This document shows positions 55,974 to 64,000 of a DNA stretch of 64,000 bases, piece by piece. The DNA is from Cohaesibacter sp. ES.047 (GTDB lineage: Bacteria; Pseudomonadota; Alphaproteobacteria; Rhizobiales; Cohaesibacteraceae), in contig NZ_LT907844.1 of NCBI RefSeq assembly GCF_900215505.1, positions 1,136,001-1,200,000 on the forward strand, written 5' to 3'. The first letter of the stretch is position 1. Each line of letters starts with the position of its first letter. The notes below the pieces were generated by a model. It was not told the DNA's origin. It worked only from the letters and a program-made list of their open reading frames with translations, and did not search any database. The position numbers and the translations under genes are program-made.

Positions 55974-57499
55974 TGGAAGTAATCTGCACCACGGATATTG
56001 GGGTGGGTGATCGCGGGGCCGTCCGTGGGCGTTTCTCGGCGTTGTCGATCCAGACCATTCTTGAGAATGGAATGCAGGGATTGGTAGGTGTAGCTGTTGA
56101 TCTCGAGCGCGCGTTCACAGGCAGCATCGAGGCGAGCATTGCCAAAAGATCGGGCAAGCTTGAGCACGCCCATGCAACTGCGATAGGCTTGTTCTGGGTG
56201 TTTGCGTCGGCGCATGACGACCTCAACATAGGTATCGACATTGGGGCCGATGCGGACGGCTTGCCTTCGGATGCTTTCCGGCGTCCAGTCGGCACGATGG
56301 CGATGATTGGACGGCATATGTTCTTTCTGGGTGGAATGTTGGCGGTTACCAGAGATGCGGACGTGAGACGCAACCCTCTGACCTTTATGGAAGACTTCGA
56401 TGGTCCGCGCGGCGACCCGCACCCATAGCCTTTGTTTGATCAGCTGGTAGGGTACCGAGTAATAGTGCCGGTCCACATCGATGTGATAGTCAATCCCAGC
56501 ACGACACTGCTTCCATTCGGCATAGACGTATGGCTCCCGGGGCACTGGCTTCATGGCTGGTTTGTCCAGGCTCTCAAACAAGGCCCGGCGGCTGGTACCC
56601 AGATGCCGGGTGACCTTGGCATTGAGCTGATCTTGTAGAGGGCGAATTGCTGCGTTCAGCTCGTCCAGGCCAAAGAAGGTCTGGTTGCGAAGTCGAGCCA
56701 ATACCCAGCGCTCGGCCAATTGAACCGCCGTCTCGACCTTGGCTTTGTCCTTGGGTTTATGCGGACGAGCGGGCACAACGGCGGTATCGTAATGTGCAGC
56801 CATATCCCCATAGGTGCGGTTGATCGCCGGGTCATGGAAACAGGCCTTGATTACCGCTGACTTCAGATTATCTGAGACAATCATCGCAGGCACACCGCCG
56901 AAGAAATCGAAGGCCCGCACATGGCTCGATATCCAATCCGGCAGGCTCTGGGTCCAACTGGCCTCCACATAGGTGTAGTTCGACGCCCCAAGCGTGGCCA
57001 CAAAGATCTGAGCTGTGCGCACTTCACCGGTCTGAGGACAGATCACATCCACGGTCTGGCCCGCATAATCGACAAACAACCGTTCACCAGCGGGGTGACG
57101 CTGGCGCATTACCGGCGAAAGCTTGCCTTCCCACGCTGAATAGCGGGCACAATATTGGCTGTAACCATAGCCGTCAGGATGAACCTCGCGATATTCCTGC
57201 CACAACAGAGCCAGCGTCACACCTTTGCGGCGCAGCTCGGCATGCATATGAGCCCAGTCTGGCTGCGGTACCGCGCGAGAGGACGCCCCAGGTTGGGATG
57301 GGTAAAGAAGAAGTTCCAGATCACTGTCAGACAAATCAACCGGCAGAGGCCATGCCAAACCAGCCAAATCCGCGCGACGGAAATAGTCCGATATCGTTGC
57401 TCGTCCTATCGAAAGGCTTTGCGCCACTCGGCGTCCTGACAAGCCTTCTGCCCGAAGCCGAAGGGCTTCCCGGATCTTGCGCATTGGTAATCTCTTCAT
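55970..57499 (-). CDS. istA: IS21-family transposase IstA
   Basis: A 509-residue DDE transposase. It has an N-terminal helix-turn-helix (GLSGRRVAQSLSIGRATISDYFRR), then the catalytic domain with D in LFVDYAGQTVDV, D in MIVSDNLKSAV and E in KAKVETAVQLAERWV, and a C-terminal DNA-binding part. Length is normal for IS21 IstA. It reads outward from the right end and is translationally coupled to istB by the ATGA overlap. All catalytic residues appear intact. Confidence 0.92.
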   Translation of the reverse strand: MKRLPMRKIREALRLRAEGLSGRRVAQSLSIGRATISDYFRRADLAGLAWPLPVDLSDSDLELLLYPSQPGASSRAVPQPDWAHMHAELRRKGVTLALLWQEYREVHPDGYGYSQYCARYSAWEGKLSPVMRQRHPAGERLFVDYAGQTVDVICPQTGEVRTAQIFVATLGASNYTYVEASWTQSLPDWISSHVRAFDFFGGVPAMIVSDNLKSAVIKACFHDPAINRTYGDMAAHYDTAVVPARPHKPKDKAKVETAVQLAERWVLARLRNQTFFGLDELNAAIRPLQDQLNAKVTRHLGTSRRALFESLDKPAMKPVPREPYVYAEWKQCRAGIDYHIDVDRHYYSVPYQLIKQRLWVRVAARTIEVFHKGQRVASHVRISGNRQHSTQKEHMPSNHRHRADWTPESIRRQAVRIGPNVDTYVEVVMRRRKHPEQAYRSCMGVLKLARSFGNARLDAACERALEINSYTYQSLHSILKNGLDRQRRETPTDGPAITHPNIRGADYFH

Positions 57500-57665
57500 G
57501 GGGCTTTCTCACGTTCCAAAAGAACACAAGATAGCCGGTGAGTGATTACCTCAAAACGGTCGACAAATCCCCTTCACAAGGGGGGGCCGAATGCTCCGGA
57601 ATCAATGGCCGGATCAAATCGGAATGGGTGGCCGGATGCTGTCGGAATCAGTGGCCGGATAAGAC

Positions 57666-57677
57666 CGGAATGCGCAC
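57666..57677. repeat. Right terminal inverted repeat of IS21
   Basis: CCGGAATGCGCA, reverse complement of the left repeat. Three TGGCCGGAT copies lie inside at about 57605-57660. Confidence 0.85.
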
Positions 57678-57683
57678 GCTTTT
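57678..57683. repeat. Right target duplication of the IS21 element
   Basis: CGCTTT, matching 54043-54048, immediately after the right inverted repeat. It marks the insertion as recognisable and fairly recent. Confidence 0.75.
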
Positions 57684-57788
57684 TGGTGCAGTAAATGTGT
57701 GATGTTTTGCATATTTACAGTTTTTTATGGTTTTTGAGTCTAGCTCGTAAAACAAGTTTTATAAATACCTGTTTTGAAAGACTTGACG

Positions 57789-59507
57789 ATGGAACCTTAT
57801 TCTCCTTGCAAGGAAGCAGTCGAATTTCTCCAACAGGGACATTCGGAAAAAAGTCTCACCAAAGATATCGCGCTAGGTATCGGCGGGGAATTGGACGCCG
57901 TCGTTCAGGAGTTTCACACCGCGCTAAAGGCGAGCAGCGTTTCTGGCAAACTGCCGGAAGATGACACGCTGAATGCCTTGCTAGGCAAGCAGCAGGCAGA
58001 TTGGTCTTCTCTGTTTCACAAGGATTTTGATGACGAAACACTGCTCAATGCGATAGCGAACGGTCGCACCCTTGAGAATGAAGGCGTGCCTATCGCCTGG
58101 TATGTTTCATCGTATGGCCGAGCCGTGATGCAGATGATCCCGAAGCTGACAAAAGGTGCTGCCTTGCGCAAAGGCAATCTTGATTCTCTGCTTCTCACCC
58201 TTGTCTACAAGGCGTTTGCCGATATTACTGGAACCATTTGCGGGTATGAACAATCGTTGGAGGGTCATGCTGCACACGATCTTCGCGATGCCAATATCAA
58301 GGGTCTTGAACGCATGACGCGCTCTGTCGTCGAGCTCAACGACATCATGCTGCAAGTTGCCCTGTTGCAAAGAAATTCAGAAGATGCTGCAAGAAGCAGT
58401 CAGACCATCTCCGCGGCATCGACCGAAATGGTTTCTTCCGTCGAAGAGCTGTCACGAAACAGCAGCGCGGTTGCGAAAGAGGCTGAAGAAACCAACTCGA
58501 ATGTGGTTGATAGTCACGATACGACGGTGCGGATGTCCGGGACGATGCAGCATATTGCAACATCGGTCGAATCCACGTCACAGAATGTTGACGAACTGAC
58601 GGCGGCCTCTGAACAAATTGATCAGATCATTTCAGTGATCGAGGGCATCGCCGCCCAAACCAATCTTCTCGCTCTGAATGCGACGATCGAAGCGGCAAGG
58701 GCCGGCGTTGCGGGCAGGGGCTTTGCGGTGGTCGCCTCGGAAGTGAAGGAGCTCGCGACACAGACATCAAAGTCGACGGAAGACATCGTGCAACGCGTCT
58801 CCATGCTTCGTGAGGGCATGGCCAATATCCAACAAACCATGAAAATGTCGACCTCCGCTGTTTCTGATGGTGAACAGGCAATCAACGAAACGTCCGAATT
58901 GATGGACAAGATTGCCGGACAGGTCGGGTCTGTTTCCGGCAGCATGGCCGAAATCTCATCGATCCTGATCGGGCAGAAGGAAGCCAGCGCCGAGGTTGCA
59001 TCGAGCATCGGAAAAATCGCGCACATTTCGTCGGACAATTCCGTGATGGTTGGCACGGTGGCTCAAAGCCTGCATGACACAACGCAGTTTTACGTTCAGC
59101 GCACGAAGGAAATGTTCGACGAAGAGTCGGCGGCTTCGCTCTGCTATGCCGCGAAGGTTGATCACATCATTTTCAAACGCGATGTCGTTGAGGCCTGCTT
59201 TGCCGAAGGGGTGAAGGCATCTAGGGAGCTGCCGGATCACCACCATTGCCGCCTGGGGAAATGGTACAACAAGATGACCAACGACACCATTCGCCACTCG
59301 AAAACCTTCATCGAGCTTCTTGGGCCGCACGAGGAAACACATTCGTCGGCAAGACGCGCGCTTGAAGCGCGTGCTGCGGGGAATGACGAGCTGATGCTTA
59401 AAGAATTGCATAGGCTGGATGAAAGCAGCAAGGCGGTTGTCGAGCTTCTGGATGTGCTGGCGCTCGAGATTCTTGCTGAGGAAAAGCGCAAAGAGGACGC
59501 TGCCTGA
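57789..59507 (+). CDS. Globin-like chemoreceptor with C-terminal CZB domain
   Basis: A 572-residue soluble chemoreceptor. Residues about 10-160 look like a protoglobin sensor ([20 protein letters not shown] matches the F-helix region). The position usually held by the haem-ligand His, nine residues before the WY pair, is Leu, so haem binding is doubtful. The signalling hairpin tip [30 protein letters not shown] follows (about 287-316). The C-terminus (about 455-525) is a zinc-binding CZB domain with His in [10 protein letters not shown], Cys in HHCRLGKWY and two His in HEETH. No membrane helix. The ATG at 57789 is chosen; a TTG five codons earlier is open. It begins just after the IS21 right end. 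Confidence 0.87.
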   Translation: MEPYSPCKEAVEFLQQGHSEKSLTKDIALGIGGELDAVVQEFHTALKASSVSGKLPEDDTLNALLGKQQADWSSLFHKDFDDETLLNAIANGRTLENEGVPIAWYVSSYGRAVMQMIPKLTKGAALRKGNLDSLLLTLVYKAFADITGTICGYEQSLEGHAAHDLRDANIKGLERMTRSVVELNDIMLQVALLQRNSEDAARSSQTISAASTEMVSSVEELSRNSSAVAKEAEETNSNVVDSHDTTVRMSGTMQHIATSVESTSQNVDELTAASEQIDQIISVIEGIAAQTNLLALNATIEAARAGVAGRGFAVVASEVKELATQTSKSTEDIVQRVSMLREGMANIQQTMKMSTSAVSDGEQAINETSELMDKIAGQVGSVSGSMAEISSILIGQKEASAEVASSIGKIAHISSDNSVMVGTVAQSLHDTTQFYVQRTKEMFDEESAASLCYAAKVDHIIFKRDVVEACFAEGVKASRELPDHHHCRLGKWYNKMTNDTIRHSKTFIELLGPHEETHSSARRALEARAAGNDELMLKELHRLDESSKAVVELLDVLALEILAEEKRKEDAA

Positions 59508-59542
59508 TCGGTTGCCGATTGGTTGAAATGGGCGGCTCTTTG

Positions 59543-59578
59543 ACGAGCCTTTCTTGGCAACGCGAGCTAAAGGCTCGT
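59543..59578. repeat. Inverted repeat after the globin-like receptor gene
   Basis: ACGAGCCTTT and AAAGGCTCGT are exact reverse complements, 16 bases apart. No T tract follows on the plus strand, so it is not a clear terminator. It may be an RNA stem-loop stabilising the 3' end. Confidence 0.55.
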
Positions 59579-59788
59579 GTCTGGCTGGAGGTTCTGGGCA
59601 ATAGAGAGCGAATGTCGGTCCGGATGCCTGTTTGCTTGGTTCCTTGCGTCCGTTTCAGTCCGTTCTGGACTGACAATTCCCTGACTTTTCCATTTAAGGC
59701 TTTTGCAAGGTTGCGGCTTTATTCTTTGAAGCGGAATTGCCAGTAGGAGAGCAGCATTTACAACGGCCCGACGACGGCATCGGGATCG

Positions 59789-61327
59789 ATGTCGCAACCC
59801 ATGTTTTCCAGATCAGACCCTGCTGAAACCGGCTTGCTGCAAAAGCATGCTGCAACGGTCAGTCATGTCTTCTTTACGCTGCTTCTCTGCCTTGCCATAA
59901 CCGTCATTCCCATATCGGCGCACTTCGTCTCCCCTATCCTCGCGATATTCTGTCAGTTTCTGCTCGCCACGGGGGTGGCTCTGTTCTTCCCGGCCATGGC
60001 GCCGATGATCGTGGTCTTCTCGCTGGTCTTCCAGAATATGTTCGTGTCGATCTTCTCTGGCTATATCGCCGGGCTCGAAGACTATAATTTTGTTCGGGGA
60101 TACAATTTCCTGACGATGATGATCCTGTGGATCTGGATATTCGGGACTTACGCTCTTAACTGGCGCCAATATGGCAGGCCGGTCAACCGGATCATGCTGG
60201 TTTGTCTTTTCGGGTTTGCTCTCATCGGGCTTTATCTTCTGGTTGGCATGGCCAAAAACCCGGCCGGGGCGATCATCTATTTGCGCAACGTGATCAGCCC
60301 CCTGATCATTTTCCAGATCTTTCTTCTCAGTGCTCTTCGTTATGATCAGCCGATGCTGCCCTTCTTCACGGGCCTGTCGGTTATCATCCTGGTGCTCGGG
60401 TTCATCGAAATGATTGATCGCGAGCTGTGGCTGGATCTCGTCAATGGATGGAAACTATGGGAAGTGGGCAACCGGGAGGCCATACTCTATCTGGCTGCTG
60501 ACAAGGTCGCAGCAGAGACCGGTCAGTTTGTCACCAGCATTCTTGATACCTTCAAGGTCGCCTTCCTGAACACGCCGCTACTTGGCGACAACAGTTTCGT
60601 CATTCTGCGTCTGATGGGGCCGAACAATCATGCCATCAGCTATTCCTACTTGCTGGCCTTTCTTGCGCTTCTCATGATTATGAATGGCCGATGGTATCTC
60701 GCGGTGTTGATGGTGCCACTGTTGCTGTTTGCCAGTGCCAAAGGGTCTTTGATCATGCTGTTCCTTGCCTTTTGTGCGCTCGTTGCGCGCTGGCTGTTTG
60801 GCGCTGCATTTGGTTTGGCATCTCTGGTCGTTGTTCTGATGGTCTATATCGGACTGGGGATTGTCACCGGTCTGCAGATCGGGGACTTCCATGTTCTGGG
60901 CTTCATGGGCGGGGTTTACAATTTTCTTGTCGATCCGTTTGGCAATGGGTTGGGGGATGCCGGTAACCTCGTGTCCGACTTCAACAAGCTTGACTGGCAG
61001 GCCTATCAGGCCGCTGGCCGTACGCCGATCGCAATGGAGAGTGCGGTTGGGGTGATGCTGCACCAGATGGGGTTTGCCGCGCTCGGGCTGCTTGGCGTCT
61101 ATTTCTGGATTGGTTTCCAGACCTACCGGGTCTCTTTTGTCAGTCGCGTTACCTTGCATTCAATGGCGTGTTTTTCGCTGTTTGTTGTGGTGGTGAACGG
61201 GATCTTTCAGGAAGAAGCGATCTTTTCGCCTCTCGCTCTAGGACTGGTTATCGGTTTGAACGGCCATATCCTTGGTCGCGCCTTTCGCGATCAAAAGCGT
61301 GTTGGAGCCTCCCACGCCGAGGCTTAA
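59789..61327 (+). CDS. Polytopic membrane protein resembling O-antigen/exopolysaccharide polymerases
   Basis: A 512-residue integral membrane protein with about twelve hydrophobic segments and one longer hydrophilic region around residues 210-275. The layout, with a loop holding charged residues between membrane segments and the GDNSFVILRLMGPNNHAISYSYLLAF segment, resembles Wzy/WaaL-type O-antigen polymerases or ligases and related exopolysaccharide polymerisation proteins. No polysaccharide genes adjoin it. I do not recognise a precise family, so the call is by topology. It sits between two chemoreceptor genes and may have its own promoter. The ATG at 59789 or 59801 could be the start. Confidence 0.55.
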   Translation: MSQPMFSRSDPAETGLLQKHAATVSHVFFTLLLCLAITVIPISAHFVSPILAIFCQFLLATGVALFFPAMAPMIVVFSLVFQNMFVSIFSGYIAGLEDYNFVRGYNFLTMMILWIWIFGTYALNWRQYGRPVNRIMLVCLFGFALIGLYLLVGMAKNPAGAIIYLRNVISPLIIFQIFLLSALRYDQPMLPFFTGLSVIILVLGFIEMIDRELWLDLVNGWKLWEVGNREAILYLAADKVAAETGQFVTSILDTFKVAFLNTPLLGDNSFVILRLMGPNNHAISYSYLLAFLALLMIMNGRWYLAVLMVPLLLFASAKGSLIMLFLAFCALVARWLFGAAFGLASLVVVLMVYIGLGIVTGLQIGDFHVLGFMGGVYNFLVDPFGNGLGDAGNLVSDFNKLDWQAYQAAGRTPIAMESAVGVMLHQMGFAALGLLGVYFWIGFQTYRVSFVSRVTLHSMACFSLFVVVVNGIFQEEAIFSPLALGLVIGLNGHILGRAFRDQKRVGASHAEA

Positions 61328-61530
61328 CGGTCGTCTAGTTGTGATGCTGCTGAAACTCGATGAAGGCAGAGCGATGGTGGATCTGTTGATCGTCGAAATC
61401 TCAATCTTTTCTGATTTTGTAAAGGAAGTTTTCGCTCTGAATCAAGTAGATCATCATCTTTCACTTTTGGTTATAGTAGAGTAATTTTTAAATTAAGTAT
61501 TTGCTGTCTTAATATTCGATACATCAATGT

Positions 61531-63870
61531 ATGGGGTGTATGATGCAAAGCTTTCTTGAAAAAATGACTATTTCTGTGCGAATTTCCATTTTGTCTTTTG
61601 TGCCATTGCTTTTGCTAATGGGACTTGGGGCAATTGATCTTATCGAAAAACGATCGACTGCAACGGAAGCGGAGGCCGTTGCCGATGTGGTCGCCTTGGC
61701 ACCCGTGATTTCGGGGTTGGTTCATGAGCTCCAAAAAGAGCGTGGCACGTCGGCAGGGTTTATCGGCTCCAAGGGTGCCAGGTTCGCCGACACGATCGGC
61801 CCACGCCGGGCAGATACGGACCGAGCCTTGAAGGCATTTTTATCAGAGATCCCCGATGCTTCCGGGCGTCTTGATTTTGATGAATTCAAAACACCCTATT
61901 TGAAAGCGCGAGCCGAGCTGCAAAAGCTCGCTGCTGTGCGGTCCGATGTTGATCGCTTCTCGCGCTCCGTGCCGCAAATGGCAGCCTATTATACGCCGCT
62001 CATTGCGAGCTTGCTGTCATCTGTCGAGGGCGTCGGCCTGATCTCCAAAGATGGTTCGGTCGTTAAGAGCCTGACAGCTTATATGGCGTTTCTTCAAGCC
62101 AAGGAACGCGCAGGTATCGAGCGCGCCATGGGGGCTTCGGGGTTTGGTGCCGGACAATTCGCCGAAGGGATCTATCGCAAATTTGTCGGCCTTGGGGCCC
62201 AGCAGGATGCCTTTGCTTCGGTCTTCGAACACTTTGCGAACTCTTCTGATATCGAAGCCTGGCAAAAACTCCTGGCGAGCTCTGAGCAGCAGACTGTCGA
62301 TGCACTGCGCGGCATTGCAAACAAGGCACCTTTCGGAGGCGATGTGTCCGGTGTGACCGGTCCGCAATGGTTCAAGGCGAGCACAGAGCGGATCGACCGG
62401 ATGAAACAGATCGAAGACGGCATCGCGGACAGTATCGTCAAAGAGGTCAATCGGGTGGCCAGCCGGGCCGATCGGTCATTCTGGATTCTACTTGCCGGTT
62501 TGGCCATGATGGTCGTGCTTGGTGGATTGATGGCCTTTCTGGTCACTCGTTCGGTGACTGCACCAATGCTCGAGCTGTCCAGAAACATGGAATTGCTGGC
62601 ACGGAACCAAACGGATCTGGAGATGCGGGGACTTGATCGTGCCGACGAAATCGGAGCCATGGCGAGAGCTGTGAACGTCTTTCGGGAAAATGCGGTTGAG
62701 CGTCTGCGCCTTGAGAGGGCTGCGCAGGGTGAACGGGATCGCGAACAGCACAGACAGTTGAATCTTGGCAATCTGGTGACGGAATTCCGTACGATCATCG
62801 ACAGCACTCTAGTTTCGGTGCGCGGTCAGACTGACGCCATGAACAAGACCGCCAGCACACTTTCCGAAGTGGCGGAGTCTGCCACCAACGAGGCCGGATC
62901 AGCTGAGCGTGCCTCTGCCGGTGCCTCTGGCAATGTCAAAACCGTGGCCGATGCGACCGAGATAATGGTGGCAGCCGTGCGCGAGATCTCCGATCAGGCT
63001 GGACAGGCAAGGGATATGGTCAGCTCGGCGACCGGAATAGCTGAGGCGACCAACAAGGACGTGGCGTCGCTTGCAGAAGCCGCCGAGCGGATCGGGACGG
63101 TCGTCAGTATGATCGGGGAAATCGCCGATCAGACCAACCTGCTGGCTTTGAATGCAACAATCGAAGCGGCGCGCGCTGGTGAGATGGGCAAGGGCTTTGC
63201 GGTCGTTGCGTCTGAGGTCAAGGAGCTTGCAAGTCAGACCACAAAGGCGACCGAGGAGATTAGTAGCCAGATTGCCGGGGTTCAGTCCCTAACGGAGAAT
63301 GCTGTTTCTGCCATCGGTCGTATCACGCATACGGTTAGCGACATCAGTTCTGTGACCGGCGCGATTTCCGACTCCATCGAGCATCAGCAATCCTCGATGG
63401 ACGAAATCGCAAGTTCTATTCATTTGGCTAACTCTGACACTCAGGACGCCATGAGGAACGTGCAAGGGGTGACATCCGTGATCGGTGAGACCGCCAATGA
63501 AGCGCGGACCGTTAAACTTGCCTCTGACGAGTTGACACTGGTTGCAGACAAATTGGCCCGCGAGGTCGAGGGCTTCCTTCACAACGTTGCGCAGGATGTC
63601 AAAGAGCGCCGGGCGAGCCTGCGTGTTAAAATGAACCAGATCGTGGTCGTGCAATCCGATGGTCGTCGGGTAAACGCGAAGCTGGCCAATGCAAGCGAAA
63701 CGGGATGCAAGATCGAAAATGCCGGTCAGGTCAAACCCGGGGATGAGGTTGTTCTGCAGTTGGCTGATGGCAAGGTGGCCAAAGCCACCGTTGTCTGGCA
63801 GGACGGTGATGCGGCCGGGTTCAAGTTTGAACAGCGAATGGACAGTCTTTCCTGGTATAATGCCGCCTGA
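61531..63870 (+). CDS. Chemoreceptor with NIT sensor, HAMP and C-terminal PilZ domain
   Basis: A 779-residue membrane chemoreceptor. The order is: membrane helix 1 (about residues 15-33); a periplasmic NIT (nitrate/nitrite-sensing) domain (about 55-305, with [21 protein letters not shown]); membrane helix 2 (about 317-338); HAMP (about 339-395); signalling domain with [30 protein letters not shown]; and a C-terminal PilZ domain (692-779) with RxxxR at 694-698 and NxSxxG at 720-725, the c-di-GMP-binding motifs. The first ATG at 61531 is used; ATGs nine and twelve bases later are equally possible. A terminator follows. Confidence 0.9.
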   Translation: MGCMMQSFLEKMTISVRISILSFVPLLLLMGLGAIDLIEKRSTATEAEAVADVVALAPVISGLVHELQKERGTSAGFIGSKGARFADTIGPRRADTDRALKAFLSEIPDASGRLDFDEFKTPYLKARAELQKLAAVRSDVDRFSRSVPQMAAYYTPLIASLLSSVEGVGLISKDGSVVKSLTAYMAFLQAKERAGIERAMGASGFGAGQFAEGIYRKFVGLGAQQDAFASVFEHFANSSDIEAWQKLLASSEQQTVDALRGIANKAPFGGDVSGVTGPQWFKASTERIDRMKQIEDGIADSIVKEVNRVASRADRSFWILLAGLAMMVVLGGLMAFLVTRSVTAPMLELSRNMELLARNQTDLEMRGLDRADEIGAMARAVNVFRENAVERLRLERAAQGERDREQHRQLNLGNLVTEFRTIIDSTLVSVRGQTDAMNKTASTLSEVAESATNEAGSAERASAGASGNVKTVADATEIMVAAVREISDQAGQARDMVSSATGIAEATNKDVASLAEAAERIGTVVSMIGEIADQTNLLALNATIEAARAGEMGKGFAVVASEVKELASQTTKATEEISSQIAGVQSLTENAVSAIGRITHTVSDISSVTGAISDSIEHQQSSMDEIASSIHLANSDTQDAMRNVQGVTSVIGETANEARTVKLASDELTLVADKLAREVEGFLHNVAQDVKERRASLRVKMNQIVVVQSDGRRVNAKLANASETGCKIENAGQVKPGDEVVLQLADGKVAKATVVWQDGDAAGFKFEQRMDSLSWYNAA

Positions 63871-63897
63871 AAACGGGCTTGACCGATGATCTGTCCC

Positions 63898-63932
63898 AAT
63901 GAAGGGTGCAAGGAGGCTTGCTCCCTTCATTT
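63898..63932 (+). terminator. Terminator-like stem-loop after the PilZ chemoreceptor gene
   Basis: AATGAAGGG-GCAAG...CTTGC-CCCTTCATT forms a long stem (about 14 pairs with one mismatch). It lies about 30 bases after the stop and ends in TTTAA. The T tract is short. Confidence 0.7.
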
Positions 63933-64000
63933 AACGCAATTGAGATTCCTTTGTCTGGCTCGTTCGGAAGGCGATGAAAAGGTCTTGCGAAATGCATTTT
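63933..64000. other. Window end, no supported gene
   Basis: Sixty-eight bases after the last terminator with nothing recognisable; whatever follows lies outside the window. Confidence 0.5.

Larger units (their letters stand above)
54049..57677 (-). mobile_element. IS21-family insertion sequence, carrying an inserted IS630
   Basis: A 3629-base element on the minus strand with exact terminal inverted repeats TGCGCATTCCGG at 54049-54060 and CCGGAATGCGCA at 57666-57677, flanked by the duplication CGCTTT. Both ends carry several spaced copies of an ATCCGGCCA-type unit (54049-54120 and 57585-57677), typical multiple terminal repeats of IS21. It encodes istA (transposase) and istB (ATPase helper), with an ATGA overlap. 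istB is broken by an IS630 element. Without that insert the element is about 2.6 kb, a normal IS21 size. Confidence 0.9.

Noticed and set aside
53805..57683. Genomic island integrated at tRNA-Arg
   Set aside because: No integrase, no duplicated tRNA end and no cargo; the insertion is explained by IS elements alone.

Overview
The window looks like chromosomal DNA of an alphaproteobacterium of the order Hyphomicrobiales (Rhizobiales). The main reason is the gene run bolA / J-domain gene / cobS / cobT, then rpmB / DUF3108 gene / Suv3-like helicase / S4 gene / fdxA / carD, an order I recognise from that order. Supporting signs are the Tat-exported solute-binding protein, osmoregulated glucan genes and several soluble or multi-domain chemoreceptors. 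I cannot name the genus from sequence alone. All calls rest on reading translations and motifs; no database search was run.

Layout. 1-4175: an AEC-family carrier, gluQ, an AlkA-type glycosylase, a yqaA-dsbB pair and tRNA-Leu(CAA). 4654-9917: a five-gene branched-chain amino acid/amide ABC operon (binding protein, two permeases, two ATPases) ended by a clear terminator. 10349-15256: an MFS transporter convergent with glucan genes mdoG and mdoH; a likely N-terminal piece of mdoH sits in a separate small reading frame. 15679-25713: mostly single genes (TauE/SafE, M20 amidohydrolase, D,D-carboxypeptidase, TusA-like, DUF924, GNAT/CelD-like, a MscS-type channel translationally overlapped by a CAP lipoprotein, PPK2). 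25851-32700: znuA with a His-rich tandem repeat and a Zur-like box, a soluble chemoreceptor, an L,D-transpeptidase, and a small-protein/xerD/accA unit. 32924-35976: aroK-aroB-CorC-type operon. 36030-53571: the conserved block from bolA to carD, followed by an M48 protease and an SNase-like gene.

Accessory part. Between tRNA-Arg(CCT) (53805-53881) and a chemoreceptor gene lies a nested mobile element. An IS21-family element (istA/istB, 54049-57677, 6-bp target duplication CGCTTT) has an IS630-family element inserted in istB. The rest of the window holds two more chemoreceptors of unusual build (globin-like + signalling + zinc-binding CZB; NIT + HAMP + signalling + PilZ), separated by a polytopic membrane protein resembling O-antigen/exopolysaccharide polymerases.

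How the genes fit together. Most genes are housekeeping (fatty-acid, shikimate and cobalamin steps, translation, redox folding, envelope maintenance). The three chemoreceptors, zinc uptake, glucan synthesis and the MscS channel suggest a motile cell tuned to osmotic, zinc and probably nitrate/nitrite and c-di-GMP signals. I found no CRISPR array, prophage, integrase island or convincing new defence system.
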